From NCBI GenBank assembly GCA_946183915.1, contig CAMHDJ010000001.1, positions 61,415 through 125,414 on the forward strand: 64,000 nt of DNA, read 5' to 3'. Shown piece after piece: positions 1 to 7,282 of this stretch. The notes beneath the pieces were generated by a model that saw only the letters and a program-made list of their open reading frames with translations, searched no databases and had not been told where the DNA came from. Positions within the stretch are counted from its first letter, which is position 1. The number at the start of each line of letters is the position of its first letter. The position numbers and the translations under genes were made by a program. This stretch comes from an uncultured Bacteroidales bacterium (lineage in GTDB: Bacteria > Bacteroidota > Bacteroidia > Bacteroidales > P3).

Positions 1-230
1 CGGAGTGCTTTTCTTGGCTTTTCCTCACCTCCCAGGCGCGGGTAGACATTCATCATCAGCGCAAATAAGATATTGACCACTACCACCACGGCGGCGAGGC
101 CGAGGCGTGTGCCTAACGAGCTGCCGGGCAGTTGCATCAGTGCGAGGAAGCAGAGGCCGACGACGATGGCGGCGCCGATGACGAAGGTGGTGTAGAGTGA
201 GCGGTGACGCTCAAGGGCTGGCTCATTCAT
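1..230 (-). CDS. Partial small membrane protein (3' end outside window)
   Basis: Seventy-six codons are visible, beginning MNEPALERHRSLYTT; the rest lies beyond position 1. The visible part has two hydrophobic segments, about residues 15-34 and 42-60, joined by a short polar loop, followed by a charged stretch, so it is an inner-membrane protein. Its ATG at 230 overlaps the TGA of the upstream hydrolase gene (ATGA), so the two are translationally coupled and it belongs to the SPFH/ABC exporter/hydrolase operon. No family recognised. Confidence 0.6.
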   Translation of the reverse strand, partial: MNEPALERHRSLYTTFVIGAAIVVGLCFLALMQLPGSSLGTRLGLAAVVVVVNILFALMMNVYPRLGGEEKPRKAL

Positions 231-1708
231 TGTTTCAGTATAAAATCGACGATGGCCTGCAAGGCTTCGGGGGCGAAGGTCTCCTCGATGAGGAGGTATT
301 CGTCGCTGCCGCCGGAGGTGCAGTGCTGGAAGAGGTGGTTGAGGCCAGGCAGCTCGCGGCAGTCGGCCTGCGGGCAGAGGGCCTTGACACGCTGCAGGTT
401 GGGCTGGCAGACTATCTGGCGGTCTTTGGTGCCGTTCAAAGCCAGCACCGGCACCTTCACCTTGGGCAGATACTCTGCGGGGTCGAGGGTGAGGAAGGAC
501 TGCATCCAGCGGCTTTCGAGCTGTTGCTTCATGGCGGCGGCGCTGCCGCGGCCCAGGCCGACGCTGTCGATCTCGGCCTTGGTGAGTCCGGCGGTGTGGC
601 GGTCGATGACGGCCTTGTAGTCCTTCTGCTTGCTGCCGGCGGGCATGGTGAGCAGCTCGCGCATGGCGGCCATGCGGACGGCGAGCAGGCGGTCGCTGAG
701 GCCGGCGGCGCGGTAGAGTGCTTCGTTCTGCTGCAGCATCACGTCGAGGCCCGTGCAGCCCTGTCCGGCCAGCATCACCACAAACTTCACATCCTTGTTC
801 CTGGCCGCCACCATGGGTGCGATGGCGCCGCCTTCGCTGTGGCCGCCTATGCCGAGGCGGGCGGGGTCGACGTGCGGGTTGCCCTTCAGGGCGCGAAGCA
901 TGGCCTCGGCATCCTCGGCGAAGAGGCGCGTGTCGGCGCTGTCGAGGGGACCGGTGCTGGCGCCCACGCCACGGTCGTCGTAGCGCAACACGGCGATGCC
1001 GCGGCGGGCCAGATAGTCGGCCAGCACCAGGAAGGGGCGGTGCTGGAAGAGCTCCTCGTCGCGGTTCTGCTGGCCGCTGCCGCTGACAAGCACCAGGGTG
1101 GGGAAGGGGCTGCCGGTGCGGGGGTAGGTGAGGGTGCCCTCCAGGTGGACGGGGTTGCCCTGGCTGTCGGTGTAGTCGGCTGTGACGGTCTGCTCCTCGA
1201 AGGCGTAGGGCGGCTGCGGTGTCTGCGGACGCTGCAGGCTGAAGAGGGTGTCGGCGGGAAGGAAGGTGATGTCCTCCTTGAGGATCCCCTGCTTCCAGTA
1301 GCCCACGAGGGTGCTGTCGCGGCGGGTGAGGACGGCCTTGAAGCCGATGCTCTTGCAGTCGACACGGAGCGTGTCGCCGCTGAGGCTCCACTGGCTGGCG
1401 GGGATGGGGTCGGCGCTCTGCAGGGGACTGTAGAGGTTGACGGCGGTGTCGGTGACGTGGAGGCTGAGTATGAGGCCCGTCTTGCGGCTCGGCGCGTTGT
1501 ACCACTGTGCCTGGGCCGTCAGGCCCAGACACATCAGTATCAGGATGGTTAGTTTCTTCATCTGTTTGGGATAACGTTTGGCTTTCTTGAGTGCTTCAGA
1601 CAGGATCCACTCGATCTGCCCGTTGGCACTGCGGAACTCGTCCGCGGCCCATTTCTCAATGGCGTCGTAGACTTCCGAGTCAATCCGCAGTGCAAAGTTC
1701 TTCTTCAT
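227..1708 (-). CDS. Ribbon-helix-helix (Arc-type) domain fused in frame to a secreted alpha/beta hydrolase
   Basis: The reading frame is open from the ATG at 1708, which overlaps the permease stop (ATGA), to 227: 493 residues. Residues 1-49 (MKKNFALRIDSEVYDAIEKW onward) are a complete Arc-family ribbon-helix-helix domain of the short Bacteroidetes type, normally a free-standing DNA-binding protein. At residue 50 an internal ATG (position 1561) starts a typical signal peptide (MKKLTILILMCLGLTAQAQ) and then a 425-residue alpha/beta hydrolase with nucleophile motif GGHSEGG, an acid near LNGTKD and the histidine in PGLNH. No stop separates the two. Either one fusion protein is made, or two proteins start at 1708 and 1561; a signal peptide inside a fusion would be non-functional, so two starts are more likely. 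The codon before the internal ATG is CAG, one transition from TAG. Confidence 0.8.
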   Translation of the reverse strand: MKKNFALRIDSEVYDAIEKWAADEFRSANGQIEWILSEALKKAKRYPKQMKKLTILILMCLGLTAQAQWYNAPSRKTGLILSLHVTDTAVNLYSPLQSADPIPASQWSLSGDTLRVDCKSIGFKAVLTRRDSTLVGYWKQGILKEDITFLPADTLFSLQRPQTPQPPYAFEEQTVTADYTDSQGNPVHLEGTLTYPRTGSPFPTLVLVSGSGQQNRDEELFQHRPFLVLADYLARRGIAVLRYDDRGVGASTGPLDSADTRLFAEDAEAMLRALKGNPHVDPARLGIGGHSEGGAIAPMVAARNKDVKFVVMLAGQGCTGLDVMLQQNEALYRAAGLSDRLLAVRMAAMRELLTMPAGSKQKDYKAVIDRHTAGLTKAEIDSVGLGRGSAAAMKQQLESRWMQSFLTLDPAEYLPKVKVPVLALNGTKDRQIVCQPNLQRVKALCPQADCRELPGLNHLFQHCTSGGSDEYLLIEETFAPEALQAIVDFILKQ

Positions 1709-2886
1709 CGGCTGAACATCACTTTCTCGCTGTTGAACATGCGCGTGAGCACCCAGACGGCGATGCCGGTGTAGACTACGTTGGAGGCCACGGTGACGAT
1801 GACGGGCATCCACTGCATCTCGTGGGCGAAGACGGCCACCATCACCTCGATGGAGTTGTAGAAGGGGATGAGGTAGACCAGCAGGCTCTCGGCCGCACCG
1901 TTCTGGAACATCGGCAGCAGGCCCGCCAGCATGACCACCAGCATGAAGGGGGTCACCATGGTGCCGGCATTCTTGACGTCCTTGGCCAGCGCCGAGAGGA
2001 TGCTCACGGCCGAGGCCATGATGAGCACCGAGGCGAAGATGACCAGCAGCAGCGCGAAGTAGTCGGACGTGGTGTAGTGGAAGCCCAGGTCGGCGTAGTC
2101 CACCCCCTCGCCGCTGACCATCTTGGGCAGCGACAGGGCGATGCCGATGAAGCTGGAGATGCCGCTCAGCAGGGCGATACCGCTGAGGGAGATGATCTTG
2201 CCCAGGGCCAGCTCGTTGCGCCGCATGGGGGTGACCAGCAGGGTGGCAATGGTGCCGCGCTCCTTCTCGCCGGCGATGCTGCTGGGCGCGATGGCCATCA
2301 CGCCGCTGAAGAGCATCATGATGATCAGCATCGGGAGCAGCTTGCTCCAGATCATGGCGCCGATGCTCTCCTCGCTGGCCTGGTCGAAGCGCTGCTCCTC
2401 GCTCTGCGGCACGTTGACGGTGAAGGGGCGGTTGTAGTTGCCGAGCATCGCGTTGAGGGTGTAGTAGACGCGCGACGAGGCGTTGTTGGTCGAGTTGTAG
2501 TAGATCTCCACATTGGGCACCGGCTGGCCGGGTTCGGGAATGGCCAGTTGGTCGAAGCCCTCGGGGAAGCGCAGCAGCACGGCGTTGATGTCCTTTTCCT
2601 CCAGACGGGCGATGTCGTCGTCGCCGAACGGCTGCTCCACCACCACCAGACTGCTGTCGATGGCGTTCAGCATGGGCGCCATGCTCTGCGGCATGTTCTC
2701 CACCGTGAGGGTGACCACCTCGTCCTGTCCCTCGGTGACCATCTTCTGTATGCCGTTGCCCATCAGGCTGTAGATCAAATAGATGAGCAGGCCCGGCATG
2801 ATGACCGTGGTGAAGAACAGCTGGCGGTCGCCGAAGAAGCGCGCGAACTCTTTGCTGATGATGGTCCAGGTGTTACCTTTTTTCAT
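1705..2886 (-). CDS. ABC-2 type exporter permease (NatB-like)
   Basis: A 393-residue inner-membrane subunit of an ABC exporter. One transmembrane helix lies at about residues 23-43, then comes a large extracytoplasmic domain of about 140 residues, then five or six helices from about residue 180 to 385 with the conserved cytoplasmic stretch SSIAGEKERGTIATLL between them, as in the NatB/YhaP family. Start ATG overlaps the stop of the ATPase gene by 4 nt (ATGA), so it is made with its partner. The substrate cannot be read from sequence; NatAB relatives export sodium or drugs. Confidence 0.85.
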   Translation of the reverse strand: MKKGNTWTIISKEFARFFGDRQLFFTTVIMPGLLIYLIYSLMGNGIQKMVTEGQDEVVTLTVENMPQSMAPMLNAIDSSLVVVEQPFGDDDIARLEEKDINAVLLRFPEGFDQLAIPEPGQPVPNVEIYYNSTNNASSRVYYTLNAMLGNYNRPFTVNVPQSEEQRFDQASEESIGAMIWSKLLPMLIIMMLFSGVMAIAPSSIAGEKERGTIATLLVTPMRRNELALGKIISLSGIALLSGISSFIGIALSLPKMVSGEGVDYADLGFHYTTSDYFALLLVIFASVLIMASAVSILSALAKDVKNAGTMVTPFMLVVMLAGLLPMFQNGAAESLLVYLIPFYNSIEVMVAVFAHEMQWMPVIVTVASNVVYTGIAVWVLTRMFNSEKVMFSR

Positions 2887-3659
2887 TCGTCACCTCCTTT
2901 CACTTCTTTGTACATTTCGAAGAAACGGTCCTCGATCGAGAGGCCGTCGCAGACCTCGGCCAGGGGGCCGCAGGCCACGAGGCGGCCGTCGATGATGACA
3001 CCCACGCGGTCGCACAGCCGCTCGACGAGCGAGAAGATGTGGGTCGAGAGGATGATGGTCTTGCCCTCGGCGCGCAGCTCCTGCAGGTAGTCGGTCACGG
3101 TGCGGGCCGTCAGCACGTCGAGACCGTTGGTAGGCTCGTCGAAGATGATGACCTCCGGATTGTGGACCAGCGAGATGACCAGCGAGAGCTTCTGCTTCAT
3201 TCCGGTGGAGAGGTTGGCCACCTTGACCTCGGCGAAGCGGTCGATGCCGAAGCGGCTGAACATGGCGGCCTTGCGCTGGGCGCAGGTGTCGGGGTCGACG
3301 CCGTGCAGGCGGCTGAAGAAGTCGAACAGGTAGTTCGGCGTGAAGAAGTCCTCGAGCTTCAGCTCGGAGGTGAGGAAGCCTATCTTGCCGCGCACCTCGG
3401 CGGGACTGTTCACCACCGAGCAGCCGTCGAGCAGCGCGTCGCCGCTGTCGGGCCGGATCAGGGTGGCCAGCATGCGCAGGGTGGTGGTCTTGCCGGCCCC
3501 GTTGGGACCCAGCAGGCCGAATATCTCGCCGCGGTAGGCGCTGAAGCTCAGGTTGTCCACCGCCGTCTTGCGGCGGGCGGCGGTGCGCTCGATCTTCTGC
3601 TGCTTGCGGCTGAGGGTGAAGGTCTTGCTCAGACCCTCCACTGTCAGTATCTCTTCCAT
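2883..3659 (-). CDS. ABC transporter ATP-binding protein (NatA-like)
   Basis: A 258-residue nucleotide-binding subunit: Walker A GPNGAGKTT at residues 51-59, signature LSTGMKQ at 150-156, Walker B IIFDEP at 171-176 and the H-loop in STHIF near 206. The short C-terminal extension and the cognate NatB-like permease downstream place it in the ABC-2 exporter class. It powers the permease encoded with a 4-nt overlap. It sits 37 nt after the SPFH gene; the gap is filled by a 7-bp tandem repeat. Confidence 0.9.
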   Translation of the reverse strand: MEEILTVEGLSKTFTLSRKQQKIERTAARRKTAVDNLSFSAYRGEIFGLLGPNGAGKTTTLRMLATLIRPDSGDALLDGCSVVNSPAEVRGKIGFLTSELKLEDFFTPNYLFDFFSRLHGVDPDTCAQRKAAMFSRFGIDRFAEVKVANLSTGMKQKLSLVISLVHNPEVIIFDEPTNGLDVLTARTVTDYLQELRAEGKTIILSTHIFSLVERLCDRVGVIIDGRLVACGPLAEVCDGLSIEDRFFEMYKEVKGGDE

Positions 3660-3660
3660 C

Positions 3661-3695
3661 TTAAACCTTAAACTTTAAACTTTAAACCTTAAACC
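3661..3695. repeat. Five 7-bp units TTAAACC/T between the SPFH and ABC genes
   Basis: Five consecutive heptamers (TTAAACC, TTAAACT, TTAAACT, TTAAACC, TTAAACC) start 1 nt past the ATPase start codon region and run to the SPFH stop at 3697. Only one arm is present, unlike the inverted heptamer arrays found elsewhere in the window. Confidence 0.8.
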
Positions 3696-3696
3696 T

Positions 3697-4590
3697 TTAA
3701 TATATGCTTCCGGTGTTGATCACGGGGCTGGCGCCCTCGTCGCCGCAGAGCACCACCATCAGGTTGCTCACCATGGCGGCCTTGCGCTCCTCGTCCATCT
3801 CCACCACGTGGTCGGCGGCCAGCTTCTTGAGGGCGGTGTCGACCATCGAGACGGCCCCTTCGACGATCTTCTCGCGGGCAGAGATGATGGCTTCGGCCTG
3901 CTGACGCTTGAGCATCACGCTGGCAATCTCCTGGGCATAGGCCAGGTAGTTGATGCGCGCCTCGACCACCTCGATGCCGGCAATCTCCAGGTGCTTGCGG
4001 ATCTCCTGCTCCAGGCGGCGGTTGATCTCGTCGCCCCCGTTGCGGAGGGTGAGCTCCTCGTGGTTGTCCAGGTTGTCGTAGGCGTAGAGGCTGGCCACCT
4101 TGCGCAGGGCCGAGTCGCTCTGCACGGCCACGAAGCTGTGGTACGAGTCGGCTTCGACGTCGAAGCAGGCGCGATAGGTGTCCTCCACCTTCCACACCAG
4201 CACCAGGCCGATCATGATCGGGTTGCCGTTGCGGTCGTTCACCTTGATGGGTTCCACGTCCATGTTGTCGGCGCGCAGGCTCATCTTCTTGCGCACGTAG
4301 AGCGGGTTGATCCAGAAGAAACCGTTGTCGCGCACCGTGCCCACGTATTTGCCGAAGAAAGTAAGTACGCGCGCGTGGTTCGGCTGGATCACCATCATCT
4401 TGAAGCCGGCGATGTGCAGACCCCACACCACCCACAGCACACCGATCAGGATGCCCTGCGCGGTGGTGGTGGTCTCGCCCCAGTGGACGCAGAGCCATAC
4501 CGTCAGCGCCAGCAGCGCAATGTTGAACAGCAGGTGCAGGAAACCATTGTTCAAAGCACCCATCCTCTTGACAATTTCTTTCGATTCCAT
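3697..4590 (-). CDS. SPFH/Band 7 domain membrane protein
   Basis: A 297-residue protein anchored by hydrophobic segments at about residues 17-35 and 46-62, followed by a Band 7/SPFH domain to about residue 260 (the run FGKYVGTVRDNGFFWINPLY is typical) and a short tail ending in EGASPVINTGSIY. SPFH proteins oligomerise in membranes and organise microdomains or regulate proteases. It is the first gene of a minus-strand cluster with an ABC exporter and an Arc-type RHH gene; from memory, SPFH plus Arc-type RHH neighbours recur in Bacteroidetes. The promoter is probably the -7 box at 4654-4661. Confidence 0.85.
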   Translation of the reverse strand: MESKEIVKRMGALNNGFLHLLFNIALLALTVWLCVHWGETTTTAQGILIGVLWVVWGLHIAGFKMMVIQPNHARVLTFFGKYVGTVRDNGFFWINPLYVRKKMSLRADNMDVEPIKVNDRNGNPIMIGLVLVWKVEDTYRACFDVEADSYHSFVAVQSDSALRKVASLYAYDNLDNHEELTLRNGGDEINRRLEQEIRKHLEIAGIEVVEARINYLAYAQEIASVMLKRQQAEAIISAREKIVEGAVSMVDTALKKLAADHVVEMDEERKAAMVSNLMVVLCGDEGASPVINTGSIY

Positions 4591-4653
4591 GTTATTTGTT
4601 TTTAGTTGTTTGTGCTATCTTAAAACGATATTAAAACAATATCATTCCGACTG

Positions 4654-4684
4654 CAAAAGTACAACCATTCTGCAAACTGGCCAA
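4654..4684 (-). promoter_or_regulatory. Bacteroidetes-type promoter of the SPFH operon
   Basis: On the minus strand TACTTTTG (4661-4654) matches the -7 consensus TAnnTTTG, and TTG at 4684-4682 sits 20 nt upstream as a -33 element. It is about 65 nt from the SPFH start. Confidence 0.55.
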
Positions 4685-4774
4685 GCCTTGACTCGATATT
4701 TAACAATATTTAACAATACCGCTCTCCAAGCCTAAAGTTGTCGCCATCGTAAAAGCCTGATTTTTACCCACCCT

Positions 4775-4829
4775 CCATGCATCCCCCAAGCATCCTCCAA
4801 GCATCAACTAGGCATATACTAGGCATCGA
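4775..4829. repeat. 11-bp unit array (five units), ung-SPFH intergenic
   Basis: Five contiguous 11-bp units: CCATGCATCCC, CCAAGCATCCT, CCAAGCATCAA, CTAGGCATATA, CTAGGCATCGA. The shared core is CYARGCATC. The same core and period recur at 33828, 45518 and 51428. The rest of the 345-nt gap (4591-4935) holds the SPFH promoter and no gene that I can see. Confidence 0.85.
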
Positions 4830-4935
4830 AGCAAGCAAGGTGCATGGAAACAGCGAGTTACGTGTATGCCTTCAACAAGGCATACAAGGGTCGCTGAAGA
4901 AAAAAACATAAAAAATGTTAAAACCTCACGGTCCG

Positions 4936-5610
4936 CTAGCCGATGCGGGTCCAGTCGATGGGCTCTTGGCCCTGCTGCGCCAGCAGGGCGTTGGCGCGGC
5001 TGAAGTGGTGGCAGCCGAAGAAGCCGCGGTAGGCCGACAGCGGCGAGGGGTGGGGGGCGGTGAGCACATGGTGCCGCTGCGGGTCGATGAGCTTGCGCTT
5101 GGCTATGGCGTAGCTGCCCCAGAGGAGGAAGACCAGGCCGCGGCGCTGCTCGGCGAGGGCCTGGATGGCGGCGTCGGTGAACTGCTCCCAGCCGTGGTGC
5201 TGGTGGCTGCCGGCTTGGTGGGCGCGCACGGTGAGGGTGGCGTTGAGTAGCAGCACCCCCTGCCGGGCCCAGCCCGTGAGGTCGCCGCGGTTGGTGGGGA
5301 TCTGCGTGCCCAGGTCGTCGTTGATCTCCTTGATGATGTTCTGCAGCGACGGCGGTGCCTGAACCCCCTGCGGCACCGAGAAGCAGAGGCCCATGGCCTG
5401 GCCGGGCTCGTGATAGGGGTCCTGCCCCAGGATGACCACCTTCACGCGGTCGAACGGCGTGGCGTCGAAGGCCGCGAAGATCTTGCTGCCCGGCGGGTAG
5501 CAGGTGTACTGCTGCCGTTCGGCCACTAGAAACTCTTTCAACTGCGCGAAGTACGGAGCCTCAAACTGCGGCTTCAGCACCTCATACCAACTGGGATCTA
5601 TCTTTACCAT
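4936..5610 (-). CDS. ung: Uracil-DNA glycosylase
   Basis: A 224-residue family 1 enzyme that removes uracil from DNA to start base excision repair. The catalytic water-activating motif GQDPYH is at residues 62-67 (Asp64) and the DNA-intercalating motif HPSPLS at 187-192. Length matches the family. It stands alone on the minus strand, downstream of the MBL-fold gene; an inverted array of 8-bp repeats occupies its immediate upstream region, where its promoter should be. Confidence 0.95.
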   Translation of the reverse strand: MVKIDPSWYEVLKPQFEAPYFAQLKEFLVAERQQYTCYPPGSKIFAAFDATPFDRVKVVILGQDPYHEPGQAMGLCFSVPQGVQAPPSLQNIIKEINDDLGTQIPTNRGDLTGWARQGVLLLNATLTVRAHQAGSHQHHGWEQFTDAAIQALAEQRRGLVFLLWGSYAIAKRKLIDPQRHHVLTAPHPSPLSAYRGFFGCHHFSRANALLAQQGQEPIDWTRIG

Positions 5611-5619
5611 ATTAGATTG

Positions 5620-5704
5620 CGTTATTGCGTTATTGTGTTATTGCGTTATTGCGTTAGTGTTTGACGCGTCAGCACTAACGCATTAACGCACTGACACATT
5701 CACG
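5620..5704. repeat. Inverted arrays of 8-bp units around a palindrome
   Basis: Left arm: five octamers CGTTATTG, CGTTATTG, TGTTATTG, CGTTATTG, CGTTAGTG (5620-5659). Centre: TGACGCGTCA palindrome within 5660-5672. Right arm: octamers CACTAACG, CATTAACG, CACTGACA, CATTCACG (5673-5704), the reverse complement type. The structure can form a long hairpin between the MBL stop and the ung start and overlaps the last codons of the MBL gene; it could act as a terminator or as a target for a factor. Confidence 0.8.
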
Positions 5705-6473
5705 CATTCAAAAATGAGTTGTATTTGCGTTCCTTGCCGATGAGGCTTTCGATGCCGTGGCCGGGGAGCACGCGGTAGTCGTCCGGCAGGGTCAGGATGC
5801 GGGTCTTGAGCTTCTCGATGAGGGTGGGGTAGTCGCCGCCCGGCAGGTCGGTGCGGCCGATGCTGTAGTGGAACAGCGCGTCGCCCGTGAGCACCGCCTT
5901 CTCGCTCGGCACCACGAAGCAGAGGCTCCCCGGGCAATGACCCGGCACGTAGCGGCACTCTATCGAGGTTGGAGGTCGGAGGTTGGAGGTCGGAGGTTGG
6001 AGGTCGGAGGTTGGAGGTTGTTGTGTCTGGTTGTTTGGGCTTCCGCCCTCCGCCCTCATACCTCTTACCTCCGCCCTCATATCTCCGCCCTCCGCCCTCT
6101 CACCTCCGACCTGAATGACGTCGCCGTCATTGAGTTCCACCACCTCCAAGTCGCCCATGTTGTCCACCGCGAAGCCCATCATCGTGCCCCAGGCCTCGGC
6201 CTGGCGTAGCAGCTTGCGCCCCTCGGCGTGCATGCTGACCGGCAGGTGGTAGTGCTCGCAGCACTGGCGCAGGCCCGCGATGTGGTCCACGTGGGCGTGG
6301 GTGAGCAGTATGTGGGTCACCGTCATCTGTTCGGATTCGATGTATTGTGTCAGCTGTGCGTCCTCGAACGACGCCTCCGGCGCGGGGTCCACGATGGCGC
6401 AGTGGCGCGTGGTGGGGTCGACGATCAGGTAGCAGTTGACCTCGAAATGGTTGAATGTGAATTGCTTGATCAT
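5700..6473 (-). CDS. Metallo-beta-lactamase-fold hydrolase (glyoxalase II-like) with an in-frame repeat insert
   Basis: A 257-residue MBL-fold protein starting MIKQFTFNHFEVNCYLI; the metal motif THAHVDH is at residues 58-64 and the second half begins VPGHCPGSLCF. The family usually hydrolyses thioesters such as S-lactoylglutathione. Between VIQVGG and IECRYVPGH a stretch of about 48 residues (123-170, containing QPPTS/LRPPTS repeats) has no counterpart in the family; the DNA there is an inverted array of 7-bp units (5965-6113). The fold would tolerate it as a surface loop. ATG at 6473 is preferred over an upstream in-frame ATG because homologues begin at MIKQ-like sequence and the -7 box lies at 6498-6505. 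Confidence 0.85.
   Translation of the reverse strand: MIKQFTFNHFEVNCYLIVDPTTRHCAIVDPAPEASFEDAQLTQYIESEQMTVTHILLTHAHVDHIAGLRQCCEHYHLPVSMHAEGRKLLRQAEAWGTMMGFAVDNMGDLEVVELNDGDVIQVGGERAEGGDMRAEVRGMRAEGGSPNNQTQQPPTSDLQPPTSNLRPPTSIECRYVPGHCPGSLCFVVPSEKAVLTGDALFHYSIGRTDLPGGDYPTLIEKLKTRILTLPDDYRVLPGHGIESLIGKERKYNSFLNA
5965..6113. repeat. Inverted 7-bp arrays inside the MBL hydrolase gene
   Basis: Eight units GAGGTTG/GAGGTCG fill 5965-6020; after a 23-nt spacer, ten units of the opposite polarity (CGCCCTC, ATACCTC, CGACCTG and variants) fill 6044-6113. The reading frame stays open throughout, adding about 48 residues. Confidence 0.9.
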
Positions 6474-6497
6474 AACCGTGCACAATAATCCTTTTTG

Positions 6498-6505
6498 CAA
6501 AGATA
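6498..6505 (-). promoter_or_regulatory. -7 box of the MBL hydrolase gene
   Basis: Minus-strand TATCTTTG, an exact match to TAnnTTTG, 24 nt upstream of the chosen ATG at 6473; this supports that start and implies a leader of under 20 nt. No clear -33 element. Confidence 0.6.
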
Positions 6506-6607
6506 CGCAATTTTAATTCATCTGTGGCACCTAATTTGTTTTACCATGCACACAATAAAATAAGAATGTAGGCGTTATAAGGACAGAATGTCAAAAAACA
6601 ACCCACC

Positions 6608-6835
6608 ATGGCAACAGTGACAATATCCTACGACGGGCGGAGCAACGTGATGAAGCACCTTATCGAGGCGATGCTGGCGGCCGGGGCGAAAATTCTTCAG
6701 CCCGCGACTGACGACGACAGCTTTTATTCCGACAAGGAGGCCCTGCGCTCTTTCCGCAAAAGCGTGGAACAGGAGAAACAAGGACTTGCCCGCGAGGTGA
6801 GCCTTGACGACGTGAAACAGATGCTCAGCCTGTAA
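6608..6835 (+). CDS. Antitoxin of a YoeB-type toxin-antitoxin pair
   Basis: A 75-residue protein (MATVTISYDGRSNVMKHLIE start) with a short beta-strand/helix N-terminus and a charged C-terminal tail ending VSLDDVKQMLSL, as expected of a small antitoxin whose tail wraps the toxin. It is assigned mainly by context: its TAA overlaps the ATG of the YoeB-like toxin (TAATG), so the two are coupled with antitoxin first, as in most type II systems. Such antitoxins normally also repress their own promoter. Confidence 0.75.
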   Translation: MATVTISYDGRSNVMKHLIEAMLAAGAKILQPATDDDSFYSDKEALRSFRKSVEQEKQGLAREVSLDDVKQMLSL

Positions 6836-7110
6836 TGTACCGCATAGAACTGACTCCGAAGGCCGAGGAAGAGCTTCGTGCGCTGGGTCGCAGTGGCGAC
6901 AAGACGAGCATCAAAAAGGTGTACCGCCTGTTTGAAGAACTGCGCGTTCATCCCTACGAGGGCACGGGCAAACCCGAACCGCTGGTGGGCGACTATGCTG
7001 GCTACTGGTCGCGCCGCATCAACCAAAAAGACCGCCTTATCTACCGTGTGAAGGAGGGAATCATCACAGTTACGGTGGTTCAAGTCGGACAACATTACAA
7101 GGACAAGTGA
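6835..7110 (+). CDS. yoeB: YoeB/Txe-family ribosome-dependent mRNA interferase toxin
   Basis: A 91-residue RelE-superfamily toxin. The family block HPYEGTGKPEPLVGDYAGYW followed by SRRINQKDRLIY is intact, carrying the catalytic Glu and Arg, and the C-terminus has QHYKDK with the conserved His-Tyr (many relatives read HYDDK). YoeB cuts mRNA in the ribosomal A site under stress when its antitoxin is degraded. It overlaps the antitoxin gene by 1 nt. It looks complete and active. Confidence 0.9.
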   Translation: MYRIELTPKAEEELRALGRSGDKTSIKKVYRLFEELRVHPYEGTGKPEPLVGDYAGYWSRRINQKDRLIYRVKEGIITVTVVQVGQHYKDK

Positions 7111-7282
7111 TAGAGCATAGTATGAATAGACGCATTCATAACTCGCTGATTTTCCCCCCACGGATTGCACAAGTAATCGTCGGGAGGATTTACTAAATTG
7201 CTCGACGAGACAGAACTTTCCCTCAGAATGATGATAAATCTCCGTATGAGCAGATTCATATAATTAAACATTGGATATATTT

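Noticed and set aside
197..1552. 451-codon plus-strand ORF
   Set aside because: Shadow of the hydrolase gene; low-complexity Gly/Ala/Val composition and no family resemblance.
1709..1813. Longer start for the RHH-hydrolase gene (MDARHRHRG...)
   Set aside because: This would overlap the permease by 108 nt and reads His/Arg-rich shadow sequence; ATG 1708 has the ATGA coupling and a proper RHH start.
3661..3695. Telomere-like TTAAACC repeats
   Set aside because: Only five units, internal and between cotranscribed genes; resemblance to plant-type telomere repeat is accidental.
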